From CAVZBT01 sp963773605 (GTDB taxonomy: Bacteria > Acidobacteriota > UBA6911), in assembly GCA_963773605.1 (NCBI GenBank), contig CAVZBT010000012.1:186001-250000 (forward strand): 64,000 bases of DNA. The letters run 5' to 3'. The notes beneath the pieces were generated by a model. That model searched no databases. It saw nothing but the letters and a program-made list of their open reading frames with translations, and had not been told where the DNA came from. Made by a program: the position numbers and the translations under genes. Numbering within the stretch: the stretch's first letter is position 1; each line of letters opens with the position of its first letter. Shown here one piece after another: positions 1 to 10,008 of this stretch.

Positions 1-1004
<1,004 letters not shown>

Positions 1005-1008
<4 letters not shown>

Positions 1009-1541
1009 AGCCCCTGTCCCTGCATGTGTTGTTCAGCGACCGTCAGCGCCCATAAGCGGCCGCGGTGGCATTGTACTCCAAGGCAGGTTGGAAGAGTGAT
1101 TTCAGATCCGCGGGGATCCGCGCAGATCCGCGTCCCCTTTTTTAGCCACGCGAACCCACCCTTGCGGCTGTTTTCAAACACTCTCCGCCGGAACTCCGGT
1201 TTGGGACCGAAATTCAGGAGCAGCCCGACTTCGTAAGGAGTGGCCCTGAGATAGTTCAGCAATTGCGCTTCGTGTTCCTCGGCCAGCATCCGAGCAGCCT
1301 TCAGTTCCACGATGACTTCGCCGTCGGCCACGATGTCGGCCGCATACTCCCCGACAAGCACCCCGTCGTAATGGACCCGGATCGGCACCTGCTGCTCGAC
1401 CCGGAGCCCCAGCTTCCGCGCGGCGATCGCCATGGAATTCTCATACACCCGCTCCAGGAATCCGTAGCCCAGCTTGTTGTACACGTCGAAGAACGCCTGG
1501 ATCAGCAGGCTGGTTGTGTGAGAATGGAGCAACTCACCCAT
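1005..1541 (-). CDS. GxxExxY family protein
   Basis: A member of the GxxExxY family, which is generally placed near PD-(D/E)xK nuclease folds but has no settled function. The name-giving motif is seen in GYGFLERVYENSM. It is followed by a nuclease-like acidic core (ADIVADGEVIVELKA) and the usual NYLRAT...GLLLNFG stretch. The ATG at 1541 precedes the conserved helix MGELLHSHTTSLLIQAF; an earlier ATG at 1577 adds 12 residues without family similarity. The conserved domain ends near FENSRK; a further ~50 residues are encoded by the AGATCCGCG repeat DNA and run into the gmd start. Such genes are often accessory. Function unknown. Confidence 0.8.
1104..1137. repeat. AGATCCGCG repeat, GxxExxY-linked
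   Basis: Three near-direct copies of an AGATCCGCG-like 9-mer, ending AGATCCGCGTCCCC. The same 3' sequence (with one change) recurs in the hairpin at 29003-29048, and a shorter form lies on the other side of the GxxExxY gene at 1662-1673. It is read through by the C-terminal extension of the GxxExxY gene. Confidence 0.6.
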
Positions 1542-1583
1542 GCCCCGGAAGTTTTGCCGACCGGCGCAATATTTCAAGAAAGT

Positions 1584-1673
1584 GGACGCGGATCTCCGCT
1601 GATTTTCGCGGATGGAGTCCCCAGGGGAAGGGGCGCTCGAAATCGATGGTCAGATCTGTGAAGATCCGCGTCC
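1584..1673. repeat. Inverted repeat upstream of GxxExxY gene
   Basis: Perfect 12-bp inverted repeat, GGACGCGGATCT at 1584-1595 and AGATCCGCGTCC at 1662-1673. It lies just upstream of the GxxExxY gene and carries the same AGATCCGCGTCC word as the repeat downstream of the conserved domain, so the gene is bracketed by related repeats. Confidence 0.55.
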
Positions 1674-1682
1674 AGACTTGTT

Positions 1683-1912
1683 TTGGGTTCCCTGGTGCAG
1701 AAGTACGTTAAAATCACAATAGCCGCGGTAAAGGCGTCTTCTCCTCATGGTCCGATCGAAGTTTTTTTGAGAAAGTGCGCATCGGTCCGGCCGGCGAGCT
1801 GCAGTGGGAAGCCGAGATCGACCTCTGCCCGGACTCCCTGTACCTCAGAGCGACCGGCAAGAAGCCCTGGGACCTTTTCCCATCACTGACGCACGAGCCG
1901 TCCCGTGCCTGA
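1683..1912 (+). pseudogene. DUF2442-like fragment, frameshifted
   Basis: Remnant resembling the C-terminal half of DUF2442 proteins, small partners of DUF4160 proteins with unknown role. The phrase PHGPIEVF is in one frame, and FEKVRIGPAG...LQWEAEIDLCPDSLYL follows in the next. The switch falls on a run of seven T at about 1766-1772, a typical indel site. The N-terminal part is missing. It ends with TGA at 1910-1912, overlapping the GTG start of the next remnant. The similarity is recalled rather than searched, so confidence is modest. Confidence 0.4.
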
Positions 1913-2152
1913 GATCAGCCGGTTTTTCGGCATGGTAATCAAGATGTTTTTCGCTGACGACAATCCCCTCACTTCCACGCCGAGTACGCTGATAGCACGG
2001 CGCTTATAGATATCACGAATCTGTCGGTTTTCGCCGGGAGGCTGCCACCGCGCGCGCTCGGTCTTGTGATCGAGTGGGCAACTCTTCATCAACAGGAACT
2101 TCTGGCCGACTGGAACAGGGCCCAAAGCCAGCAAGGCACTGCAAAGGATTGA
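1905..2152 (+). pseudogene. DUF4160 protein, frameshifted
   Basis: Small protein of the DUF4160 family, which often sits beside DUF2442 genes in toxin-antitoxin-like loci; function unproven. The GTG start at 1905 gives VPEISRFFGMVIKMFFADDNP. The usual HFHAEY follows only after a one-base change of frame in the C run at about 1964-1970. Then ALIDITNLSVFAGRLPPRAL and LVIEWATLHQQELLADW continue to TGA at 2150-2152. All conserved blocks of the ~80-aa family are there, so this is either a recent frameshift or a sequencing error. Confidence 0.65.
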
Positions 2153-2497
2153 TCCCCTCGATTAAGCAACGCGAAGAATCAGAACGGTTACGGAGGGCTT
2201 CTCCCAGCGCTTCGATTTTCGGCAGTGGCAGCCTTCGAACGGCCGTTGCAGGGCGGGCTCGATCCTGGCGCTGTACGACGGCGGAGTGCCCGAGAATCTG
2301 CGGATCGGACAGCGAGGAACCGACCTCCTGGTGGGCGTGAGGGGACAGCAGGTCGCCTTCAAGGCGGGACCGCGCTGGCGGCGTCGAGCCGCCGCACTCC
2401 ACATTTTGGGTTGCGGCCGCCGGCCGCGCCGTGGGTTCCGTGGCGCCTGCTTTGCGCGTGCCGTCCTGTGGTATTGTTGGGTTTCACGGTGACGCAC
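2153..2497. other. Gene-free stretch with one repeat arm
   Basis: No recognisable gene. The only identified element is the right arm of the triple-hairpin repeat at 2376-2401. The flanking DUF4160 remnant suggests this is degraded accessory DNA. Confidence 0.5.
2376..2401 (+). repeat. Triple-hairpin repeat, right arm only
   Basis: GGCGGCGTCGAGCCGCCGC followed by ACTCCA, the right terminal arm of the family described at 39763-40347. The rest of the element is absent. Confidence 0.75.
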
Positions 2498-2890
2498 ATG
2501 AATCGCTACAGGGACTGGCTGGCGCAGGCGGAGCGCGACCTGCGCCGGGCGGCGCTGGACATTCAATACGAGTTCTGGGAATGGGCGTGTTTCACCTCCC
2601 AGCAGGCGGCGGCAAAAGCGGTCAAAGCGCTCCTGATGAACCATGGCGTGGCGGCGTGGGGGCACGCGATAACCCCGATGCTGAATCGCCTCGAGGGCGT
2701 GCAGGTGCCGGGCCAACTGTTATTGCATGCTCAGCTGCTGGACGCGTACTACATCCCTGCTCGCTACCCTAACGGCTTTCCGGAAGGGAAGCCGGCAGAC
2801 TACTTCAACCGGCAAAAGGCGACGGAGGCTACCGATGCTGCAGATCAGATCATCGGGTTCTGTAAGGACAATCTCCCTCGACAGGAGTGA
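2498..2890 (+). CDS. HEPN domain protein (putative toxin or partner)
   Basis: A 130-aa protein of the PF05168 HEPN type, a four-helix fold found in many RNases and in partners of minimal nucleotidyltransferases. The N-terminus YRDWLAQAERDLRRA and the helix FTSQQAAAKAVKALLMNHG are characteristic, and WGHAI matches the usual H-I position. The ATG at 2498 was chosen because the family motif starts immediately after it; the longer open frame upstream runs through repeat DNA. It overlaps the nucleotidyltransferase gene by 56 bp, the arrangement of a HEPN/MNT toxin-antitoxin pair. A clear RX4-6H RNase motif was not identified, so toxicity is inferred from context only. Confidence 0.8.
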   Translation: MNRYRDWLAQAERDLRRAALDIQYEFWEWACFTSQQAAAKAVKALLMNHGVAAWGHAITPMLNRLEGVQVPGQLLLHAQLLDAYYIPARYPNGFPEGKPADYFNRQKATEATDAADQIIGFCKDNLPRQE

Positions 2891-3197
2891 GGTTCTCCGG
2901 GCACTTGGGGTTATCGCCGCCACCATCCGTGGGGCGCATCCCGAAGTCGCTTCGATCCGACTCTTCGGCTCGATGGCGCGGGGAGACCAGGTTGGCACGA
3001 GCGACGTCGATGTCCTGATCGTCCTGCGCGACAACGATCCACTGGATCCTCTGGAGGGGAGCCGCGCATTCTACCGGTACTTCAATATTCCTGTGCCCGT
3101 GGACCTGCTTGTCTGCAACGAGGTTCACGCCGCCACCCGGGTCGCGTCCGGCGACCCCCACTTCACCCGCATCTGGCAGGAAAGCCTGGAACTGTAA
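2835..3197 (+). CDS. MNT-type nucleotidyltransferase (putative antitoxin)
   Basis: A ~120-aa minimal nucleotidyltransferase. The motif GSMARGDQVGTSDVDVLI holds the family signature GSxxRG...SDxD with both catalytic aspartates, and DLLVCNE supplies the third acidic position. In characterised HEPN/MNT pairs such an enzyme adds AMP to the HEPN toxin. The start is uncertain: the ATG at 2835 overlaps the HEPN gene by 56 bp, and a start nearer LDRSEVLRALG would also leave the fold whole. Both genes of this pair are intact, unlike the toxin remnants on either side. Confidence 0.82.
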   Translation: MLQIRSSGSVRTISLDRSEVLRALGVIAATIRGAHPEVASIRLFGSMARGDQVGTSDVDVLIVLRDNDPLDPLEGSRAFYRYFNIPVPVDLLVCNEVHAATRVASGDPHFTRIWQESLEL

Positions 3198-3267
3198 GGT
3201 GCGTCCAGTCCGCGGAGTGCGGCGCCGAGGCGTGGACCGGGTCCACCGATTCGTTAAACAGCGCAAT

Positions 3268-3450
3268 TTGGAGTGCGGCGGCTCGACGCCGCTTTGTGGG
3301 CGGCGCCTGGGCGCCGCCTTCGCCGATGCGTATAAAGTTCAGGTGAGCTGCCGCACCCCAGGTTGTTCTGTGCACTATCCCGCGATTCCGGCGGTGAAGG
3401 GCGGCGCCGAGGCGCCGCCCGGGAAAGCGGCGTCGAGCCGCCGCACTCCA
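3268..3450 (+). repeat. Triple-hairpin repeat, long variant
   Basis: Complete copy with terminal arms TTGGAGTGCGGCGGCTCGAC and its inverted counterpart ending GCCGCACTCCA. Internal hairpins are GGCGGCGCC-TG-GGCGCCGCC and GGGCGGCGCC-GA-GGCGCCGCCC. The middle is longer (183 bp in all) than in the ~115-bp copies. The flank CAGCGCAATTTGGAGTGCGG is shared with the partial copy at 36171. Confidence 0.85.
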
Positions 3451-3475
3451 TACCGAACGGTCCTGGAAACAGGCA

Positions 3476-3880
3476 TCAGGGCAAGGCGAGAAACTGCGCC
3501 GGCGAAAGCACCGGAAACGCGGTGGCGGGAAGGTGGTTCGCATCGCGCGTAATCAGGCAGCCGGCACCGGCGTACACCGCCGAATGGAACTGGATCGCAT
3601 CCTCGAAGCCGCGGAATCCTGCGTCGATCGCCTGACTCAGCACCTGCACGTTCAACGGCACGGCCGTGAACACACTTCGCATCAGACGAAGTGCCTTTTC
3701 TGCCGCCTAACGGTTCGCTGCCCTCCGCACCACATAGTAAACATTGTTAAAGCTGATGACCGAGACTTGGGCCTCGATCCTTCCGCGCTCCGCCAGCGAC
3801 CAGATGCGGGCCGCGTCCCCATAGAAGGGCTCGCGCTTTGCCAGAACATCCAATAGACGCAAAGACTCGAGAACGAAGAT
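3476..3880 (-). pseudogene. PIN-domain toxin, broken
   Basis: Remnant of a VapC-like PIN ribonuclease. The frame reads LLDVLAKREPFYGDAARIWS, then VISFNNVYYVVRRAANR, an in-frame TAG at 3707-3709, and AAEKALRLMRSVFTAVPL. The C-terminal part contains GFRGFEDAIQFHSAV and LITRDANHL before TGA at 3476-3478. The usual N-terminal DTN metal-binding motif is replaced (ESLRLLDV), and no start codon is evident, so it is dead at both ends. The late aspartate in DFEDAIQ-like sequence survives. No antitoxin gene is next to it. Confidence 0.75.
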
Positions 3881-3944
3881 GAAACATTTTGCGGCGGCTT
3901 TCCGTTATCCCGAGCGAACAATGATCGATCGACGGGGTGCACGT

Positions 3945-6370
3945 ATGAATCTCTTCCAGGGCCTGAAGATTGCCTTTCGCCGGCTGGGTAAGACGCCGGG
4001 TTTCACCGCGGTGGCCGTCCTTGTGCTGGCGTTTGGCATCGGCCCGAACAGCGCGATATTCAGCATCGTCAATGCCGTCCTGCTGCGGCCCCTCCCGTTT
4101 CGCGACGCGGATCGGGTGGTGATGGTGTGGGAGACGTTCCTCCAAAAGGGCTTCAAAATAGTTCCCGCGTCCGGGCCGAATTTCGGCGATTGGAAGGAGC
4201 AGAACCGCGTTTTCGAGGATATGGCGGCCGGCTTCATGCTGCCGGAATATGGATTCAACATCACCGGGCGGGGCGAGCCCGAGCGGGTGCAGGCCATAAG
4301 GTTGACCTGGAACTACCTCTCCGTGCTCGGCGTGCAACCGCTGATCGGCAGGAGCTTTCTCCCCGAAGAGGACCGGCCCGGCGCGGCCAGCGCCGTGCTG
4401 ATCAGCAACGCCCTGTGGCAGCGCCGATTCGGCTCGGACCCGGGTGTGCTCGGCTCCAGCCTCGGGCTGGACGGCGGCAGCTACACGGTCGTGGGCGTTC
4501 TGCCCCCGTCGATGAAATCCCTCGGGAGTTTCGACGTGATGCTCCCGCTCGCGCTCGGGCCCGACGAGCAGCGGTCCAACCACAGCTATGGCGTGATGGC
4601 GCGGCTGAAACCCGGAGCGACGCTCCAGCAGGCGCAGGCCGAGATGGAGACGATCGCTCAGCGTCTTGCCCGCCAGTACCCCGAGACGAATTCCGGATGG
4701 GGCGCCTCCGTGACGCCGGCGGCCGAGATCCTCAGCGGCCAGATCGGCCCGGTGCTGTTGATCCTCCTGGGCGCGGTGGGATTCCTGCTGCTCATCGCCT
4801 GCGCGAACATGGCGAGTCTCCTGCTGGCGCGGGCCGCGGGCCGCACGCGGGACTTCGCCGTCTGCGTCGCCCTCGGGGCGGAGCGCCGGAAAATTATCGG
4901 CGAGCTCCTGCTCGAGAGCCTCATGCTGTCGATCGCGGGTGGCGCCCTGGGCCTCCTGCTCGCGTACTGGACCGTGGGGGCGCTCCGGGGCATCGTGCCC
5001 GACATTATCCCGCGGCTGAAGCTCATGGACATCGACTACCGCGTCCTTGGGTTTACCCTGGCCGTGTCGGTGGCCACCGGGCTGCTCTTCGGACTCCTGC
5101 CCGCGTGGCGCGCCGTCGAGGTCCGATGTGGGGGCGACCCTGAAGGAGGGCGGGCGCGCCCTCGGAAGCGGCGGCAGCCAGCGCAGCCGCACCGTGTTGC
5201 TGGTTGCGGAAGTCGCGCTGGCCCTGGTCCTCACCGTCGGGGCGGGCCTGCTGGCGAAGAGCTTCGTCCGGCTGGTGTCGGTCGATCCGGGCTTTCAGCC
5301 GGCGAACCTGCTCACCCTGACCGTGAACCTGCCCCAGGCCACCTATGATGCGGACGCCAAGCGGCACGCTTTCTACCAGGCCCTGATGCAGAGGCTCGAG
5401 CAGGTTCCGGGCGCGAAATCCGTGGGGGCGATCAGCGTGCTCCCGATGCGCGGGGCGCTGTTGAGCATGCGTACGTTCGTCTGGCCCTTCGAGATCGAGG
5501 GGCGTCCCAAGCCGCGGCGGGGCGAAGAGTCGATCGCCGATTTCCGCGTCGTGACCGCCGGCTTCTTCAATACGATGGCCGTGCCGCTGCGCAGCGGCCG
5601 CTGGTTCGACGAGCACGACGGCGACAAGGCGAAACAGGTGGTCGTCGTCAACGAGGCGCTGGTGCGCCGGCATTTTCAGCGGCGAGGATCCCATCGGCAG
5701 GCGGTTGAGCTTCGGACCCGACGGCCCGACCCTCCATGAAATCGTGGGTGTTGCGGCCGACCTGCATCTGAACGGCCTCGGAGCCGACCCCGAGCCCGCG
5801 ATGTACGTGCCGTACCAGCAGCATGCGTCGAAGACGATGAGCGTCGTGATCCGCACGAGCGTCGATCCGGCGGCTTTGAGCAGTGCGGCGCGCCGGGCCG
5901 TTCTCGATATCGACCCGCAGCTGCCGATATCGAACGTGAAGACAATGGCGCAGGTCGTCTCGGATTCCCTCATGCCCCAGTGGCTGTCGATGTACCTCAT
6001 CGGTGCGTTTGCCGGGCTGGCCTTGCTGCTCGCCACCGTCGGAATATACGGGCTGACGGCCTACAGCGTCGCCCAGCGCACGCACGAGATCGGGTTGCGG
6101 ATGGCCCTGGGGGCCCGCCGTGCGGACGTGCTGCGGATGCTGGTGCGCCGCGGGCTGGTGGTGGCGCTTGTCGGCGTCGCCCTCGGGCTGCCGCTGGCCT
6201 TCGGCGTCTCCGGCGTGCTACGGGGACTGCTGTACGGCGTGAAGGCTTCCGACCCGATGGTGTTCGTTGTGGTTCCGGTGCTGCTGATGCTTGCGGCGGC
6301 GCTGGCCAGCTTCGTGCCGGCACGGCGCGCGACCCGGGTGGACCCCATCGTCGCCCTGCGCCACGAGTAG
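3945..6370 (+). pseudogene. ADOP-type ABC transporter permease, two frameshifts
   Basis: Acidobacterial duplicated orphan permease: a ~808-codon MacB/FtsX-like permease with two permease halves and no cognate ATPase beside it. The start MNLFQGLKIAFRRLGKTPGF and the TM helix FTAVAVLVLAFGIGPNSAIF are typical. A MacB periplasmic domain follows, then three TMs at 4740-5110. The second half ends with VGIYGLTAYSVAQRTHEIGL and the usual ...PARRATRVDPIVALRHE. One extra base near 5124 (before DVGATLKEGGR) and one near 5677 (before GEDPIGRRLSFG) split it into three frames. Both are simple one-base insertions, so error or very recent decay are equally possible. Confidence 0.85.
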
Positions 6371-6379
6371 GGAATTGGT

Positions 6380-6493
6380 GTGGAGAGCGGCGGCTCGACG
6401 CCGCTTTGGGGTCGGCGCCTAGGCGCCGACCGTGCGGAGCTGCGTATGGGTCCAGCGCGACCGCGACAGCGGCGTCGAGCCGCCGCACTCCAA
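6380..6493 (-). repeat. Triple-hairpin repeat, single copy
   Basis: Complete ~114-bp copy directly after the ADOP stop. The central palindrome has arms GGTCGGCGCC around TA. The left end has GGAGAGCGG in place of GGAGTGCGG. Both outer arms are of the CGGCTCGACGCCG type. Confidence 0.85.
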
Positions 6494-6714
6494 AAAGCTC
6501 ACCGGTGAGCGTGATGTCGGGATTGTCGACAAAGTCGAGGGGCGTCGCTAACGCCTTGCTCTCGAATGACTTCGCCGAAACTGATCCTGGCCTGCGTCTG
6601 AAATCGGTACAGCGCAGGCCCGGGCGGCTCTCATGGAATCAGCAGGCGACGCGCTTCTGACGCTGCTCGGGACCGGTGGAACGGTTGTTGCTTCGGATGT
6701 ATCGGAACAACACC
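6494..6714. other. Intergenic DNA, no gene seen
   Basis: With the preceding repeat this makes a 344-bp gap between the permease and the PilZ gene. No promoter or coding sequence could be assigned. Confidence 0.4.
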
Positions 6715-7080
6715 ATGTCAACGGTCCAGGTGCGGCAGACGGAGGCGGAAACCTATCCCTGTATTCCCCGGGCACGGCGATTTCCGATTCAGGTGCCGGT
6801 GCACTTCTGCGCCAGGGGCGAGCGGCGCTGGCAGCAGGGCATGACCGTCAACATCAGCCGCACAGGCGTGCTGTTTCAGGCCGAATCCGCCCCCGCGCCG
6901 GGAACCATGCTGCTGGCCCGGATCTTCTTTCCCGCCGAACTTACCTCCGGTTCTCCAGGAAGCGTGGTTTGCCGGGCGACGGTCGTGCGCAGGGAACGCG
7001 GCGACTCCGCTGACCGGGGCACGACGGTGGCGGCCGCGATCTCGAGCTGCAGACTCCTCAAGAATGGCCACGTCGTATAA
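6715..7080 (+). CDS. PilZ domain protein
   Basis: A 121-aa single-domain PilZ protein, a likely cytoplasmic c-di-GMP receptor. The binding motifs are visible: PRARRFPIQVPV (arginine-rich N-terminal switch) and NISRTGVLF (N-x-S-x-x-G). The strand PGTMLLARIFFPAEL is typical. The ATG at 6715 was preferred over one at 6676, because the extra residues have no family similarity. It stands just before the EPS export genes and has a paralogue at 32059, which shares NISR-GVLFQ and FFPAEL. It may link c-di-GMP to polysaccharide output; this is inferred from position. Confidence 0.85.
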   Translation: MSTVQVRQTEAETYPCIPRARRFPIQVPVHFCARGERRWQQGMTVNISRTGVLFQAESAPAPGTMLLARIFFPAELTSGSPGSVVCRATVVRRERGDSADRGTTVAAAISSCRLLKNGHVV

Positions 7081-7098
7081 AAACCTGCCACGGACCCC

Positions 7099-7213
7099 TT
7101 GGAGTGCGGCGGCTGGACGCCGCTTTGGGGTCGGCGCCTAGGCGCCGACCGTGCGCAGCTGCCTACCGATCCAGCCAAACCCAGACAGCGGTGCCGAGGC
7201 ACCGCACTCCAAA
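7099..7213 (-). repeat. Triple-hairpin repeat, single copy
   Basis: Complete 115-bp copy in reverse orientation to the array at 39763. The left arm is GGCGGCTGGACGCCGC, the centre is the GGTCGGCGCC/TA palindrome, and the right arm is GCGGTGCC-GA-GGCACCGC then ACTCCAA. Confidence 0.9.
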
Positions 7214-7301
7214 CATTATCCATCCACTGATTGGATAGCACCTCAGTGCCATGCGGGTTGCTACCTGTGGGCCATGGACCCCCGGGGCAGGTGACCTTAG
7301 G

Positions 7302-7321
7302 ATTGTGACCAAGATCACAAT
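7302..7321. promoter_or_regulatory. CRP/FNR-family operator-like palindrome
   Basis: ATTGTGA-CCAAGA-TCACAAT: a perfect 7-bp inverted repeat with a 6-bp spacer, matching the TGTGA-N6-TCACA consensus of CRP-family regulators. It lies 130 bp upstream of the polysaccharide export start codon, in a 371-bp gap that also holds a hairpin repeat. No regulator gene is in the window. Confidence 0.6.
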
Positions 7322-7451
7322 GTCTCCCCCCAACTGACACACTCCCGGAACGCGGAAGCAAGGTCAGGAAGCGTGTGAGTGAAGGGGCGAAGCTGTAGGA
7401 GGATGCGGCTCTTCAGCTGGTCGGTTGTCCCATACCCAGAGGGAGGGAGCG

Positions 7452-8141
7452 ATGTATCGAGGGCGTGATTCATTCCTTGCCCTATCGTTGTTATCCGCAA
7501 TGCTGGTCACGGGCGCCCAGGATTTTGCCCGTGGCTGCTCCCCGGCCCAGGAGCAGCGTGGCGCAGAGCCCGTGCTGCAGACACCCAACCCGCGCTACCA
7601 GCTCCGCGTCGGCGACATCCTGGAGCTCATTTTCCGGTTCACGCCCGATTTCAACCAGACAGTTACGGTACAGCCCGACGGGTACATCAACCTGCGGGAA
7701 CTGACGGATCTATACGTCGCAGGCAAGACGACCCCCGAACTGACCCAGATCCTGCAGAAGAACTACTCCCGGATCCTCCGCGACCCGGTCATCACGGTGG
7801 TGCTGAAGGAGTTCGAGAAACCCTACTTCATCGCCCACGGCGAACTCGGCCGTCCCGGCAAGTACGAGCTGAGGGGAGACACGACCGTGCTGGAGGCGAT
7901 CGGAATTGCGGGGGGGTTGAACGAGAAGTCGAAGCACTCCCAGGTGCTGCTATTCCGCCGAGTTTCCGACCAGTGGATGTCGGTCAAGAAACTCGACGTG
8001 AAGGAAATGCTCGACACGGCCGACCTCAGCGAGGACCTCCACCTCCGTCCGGGCGACATGATCTACGTGCCCAAGAACGCCGTATCGAAGATCAAGCCGT
8101 TCATACCCATCCCGATCGGAGTTTACGTCCCGAGCTTCTAA
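7452..8141 (+). CDS. Polysaccharide export outer-membrane protein (Wza/EpsA-like)
   Basis: A 229-aa exporter with a poly-export domain (YQLRVGDILELIFRFTPDFN at about 50-70, then VQPDGYINL) and one SLBB domain (FIAHGELGRPGKYEL...LEAIGIAGGL). It ends with LHLRPGDMIYVPKNAVSKI. An N-terminal hydrophobic segment (SFLALSLLSAMLVTGA) acts as signal sequence; there is no clear lipobox cysteine. The ATG at 7452 follows a strong GGGAGGGAG ribosome site; a TTG further upstream is less likely. It would form the periplasmic/outer-membrane channel for the EPS and is followed 19 bp later by the Wzz-like gene. Confidence 0.9.
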   Translation: MYRGRDSFLALSLLSAMLVTGAQDFARGCSPAQEQRGAEPVLQTPNPRYQLRVGDILELIFRFTPDFNQTVTVQPDGYINLRELTDLYVAGKTTPELTQILQKNYSRILRDPVITVVLKEFEKPYFIAHGELGRPGKYELRGDTTVLEAIGIAGGLNEKSKHSQVLLFRRVSDQWMSVKKLDVKEMLDTADLSEDLHLRPGDMIYVPKNAVSKIKPFIPIPIGVYVPSF

Positions 8142-8160
8142 CCCCAGAAACAAAGACGCC

Positions 8161-9738
8161 ATGGAAGAGCCCATATCAATGCCTCCCGTACGAGTCCAGG
8201 CCCAGCCTCCGGTCGTGCAGGAATACTTCGAGGTTGACAGGCCATTGCCGCAGGACACGCGTTCCGGGTCAAACCGCCGGGTACGTTGCGGGATATCGCG
8301 GGGGTGATATTCCGTCGCGCGCCTGATCCTCACCACTTTCGTGGCCGTTCTCCTGGGGGTCGTCTAGTCATCTGCATCCTGCCGAAGAAGTACGAGGCGA
8401 GCATGAAGATCCTGGTCAAGCGCGAGCGCGCGGATCCGGTCGTACGCCCGGAGCCCAGCGCTCAAGCAGTCATGCGGGACGTCACCCAGGAGGATCTCAA
8501 TTCCGAGGTCGAGCTGCTGCGGAGCCGCGACCTGCTGGAAAAGGTCGTCGTCTCGTGCGGCCTGCACATCCCGATCGAACGTTCCTCGCGGGGTAGGTCG
8601 GGCAGCAAAACCGCCCCGGCCGAGCAACCGGTGAACGAGCGCATTCCCGAGGCCGTGGCTTCTCTCGGGAAGCGCCTCGAGGTCGAACCCATCGCGAAAT
8701 CGAAAATGATCGCCGTCAGCTACACTTCGGAGGATCCGCATCAGGCCGCGCAGGTTCTCCAGACGCTCGCCGGCCTGTACCTCGAAAAGCATCTCGCGGT
8801 TCACCGGCCTCCGGGAGCGCTCGACTTCTTCGAGCAGCAGACCCAGGAGTATAGGAAGGGACTCGCCAAGGCCGAGAGAAAGCTGTCGGATTTCAGCCGG
8901 AGAAACAACCTCGTCTCGGCCGACATCGAAAAGGACATCACGCTCCGCAGGCTGAGCGACTTCGAAGCCCAGATGCGGGAAACGAAGGCGGCGCAAAGCG
9001 CCGTCGAGCAGCGGATCAAGTCGCTGGAAGCGCAGGCCGCAAACACGCCGGCGCGGGTCGTCACCCAGGTGAGGACCTCGGACAATTCCCCGCTGCTGCA
9101 GCAGCTGAGATCGACCCTTCTCAACCTGGAGCTGAAACGCACCGAGCTGTCTGACGAAGTACGAGCCCGGCCTACCGCACCGTGCAGGAGGTCGATGCCC
9201 AGATCGCACAGGCCCGGGACGCCTTGCAGGAGGCGGAAACGAACACCCTCCGGGACGAAGACCACGGACCTCGACAGGACGCGGCAGTGGCTCGACGAGG
9301 AACTCTCGCGACGCGGGCCGAGTCGGCCACCCTGGAAGGCGCGCTATATCGGATGTCCGAACGGTCGAGGCATTACCGCGACAAAGCAGCGGAGACTCGC
9401 CGGCCGGGAGATCGGACCACACCGACCTGCTCCGCAACATGAAAACGGCCGAGGAGAACTACCTGCTGTATCAGCGCAAACAGGAGGAGGCGCGCATCTC
9501 CGATGCGCTGGACCGCAAGCGCATCGTCAACGTGGTGATCGCGGAGGCCGCCACTGTCCCGGCGTTGCCGACGAGCCCAAACCGGTTTCTGAACTTCGTG
9601 CTGGGTTTCTTTGTGGCATTGCTGACCAGCCTGGGGCTGGCCTTCTTGGTGGATTGCGTGGACGCGACATTTCGTACTCCTGACGAAGTGGAGAGCCTGC
9701 TGGGTGTGCCGGTCATCGCCAGTTTGCCGCGCAGCTAA
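8161..9738 (+). pseudogene. Wzz/GNVR chain-length determinant, multiply frameshifted
   Basis: Inner-membrane polysaccharide co-polymerase that sets chain length with the exporter. The pieces line up over about 525 codons. MEEPISMPPVRVQ at 8161 leads to a first TM helix (LILTTFVAVLLGVV). PKKYEASMKILVKRERA and the long coiled coil follow. The GNVR-like part includes EENYLLYQRKQEEARISDAL. The second TM (FLNFVLGFFVALLTSLGLAF) precedes FRTPDEVESLLGVPVIASLP. The frame changes at about 8280, 8330-8350, 9160, 9250, 9310 and 9400-9440. Six or more indels in one gene mean either real decay or poor local sequence. The downstream export genes also carry indels, favouring error. Confidence 0.85.
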
Positions 9739-9979
9739 GTACCGGATTCCGTAAATACGATAACGTTTGTGGGGACGCGGATGAACGGAGGCAAAGGTCG
9801 AGGGGACGCTGTGAACGACCTGGCAAGTCAGCGCTGCGCGCTGTTCTTTTCTCCGGGCCGGAGAAGAGATTCACAGCGTCCCCTCGACCTTTGCTCGCTG
9901 AACACCACGAAGAGGACCGCGTGCCTCAGCGTGTTCCCGCGTCCAGAAACTACCTTACCGTAATTACGAACGGCGGTAC
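9739..9979. mobile_element. MITE-like element, copy 1
   Basis: Non-coding element that starts at the base after the Wzz stop codon. The left end GTACCGGATTCCGTAAATAC and right end CGTAATTACGAACGGCGGTAC form imperfect terminal inverted repeats. Ends and right part are shared with 36066-36267. Inside is a perfect 25-bp inverted repeat (9791-9815 and 9870-9894; arm begins GCAAAGGTCGAGG) with a 54-bp spacer, absent from copy 2. No target-site duplication or transposase was found. Confidence 0.6.
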
Positions 9980-10008
9980 CAAGGTCGACTCTTAATCAGG
10001 GGTGACCT

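Noticed and set aside
7244..7259. Sigma-54 promoter (TGCCATG-CGGG-TTGCT) before the wza-like gene
   Set aside because: The invariant GG of the -24 element is missing.
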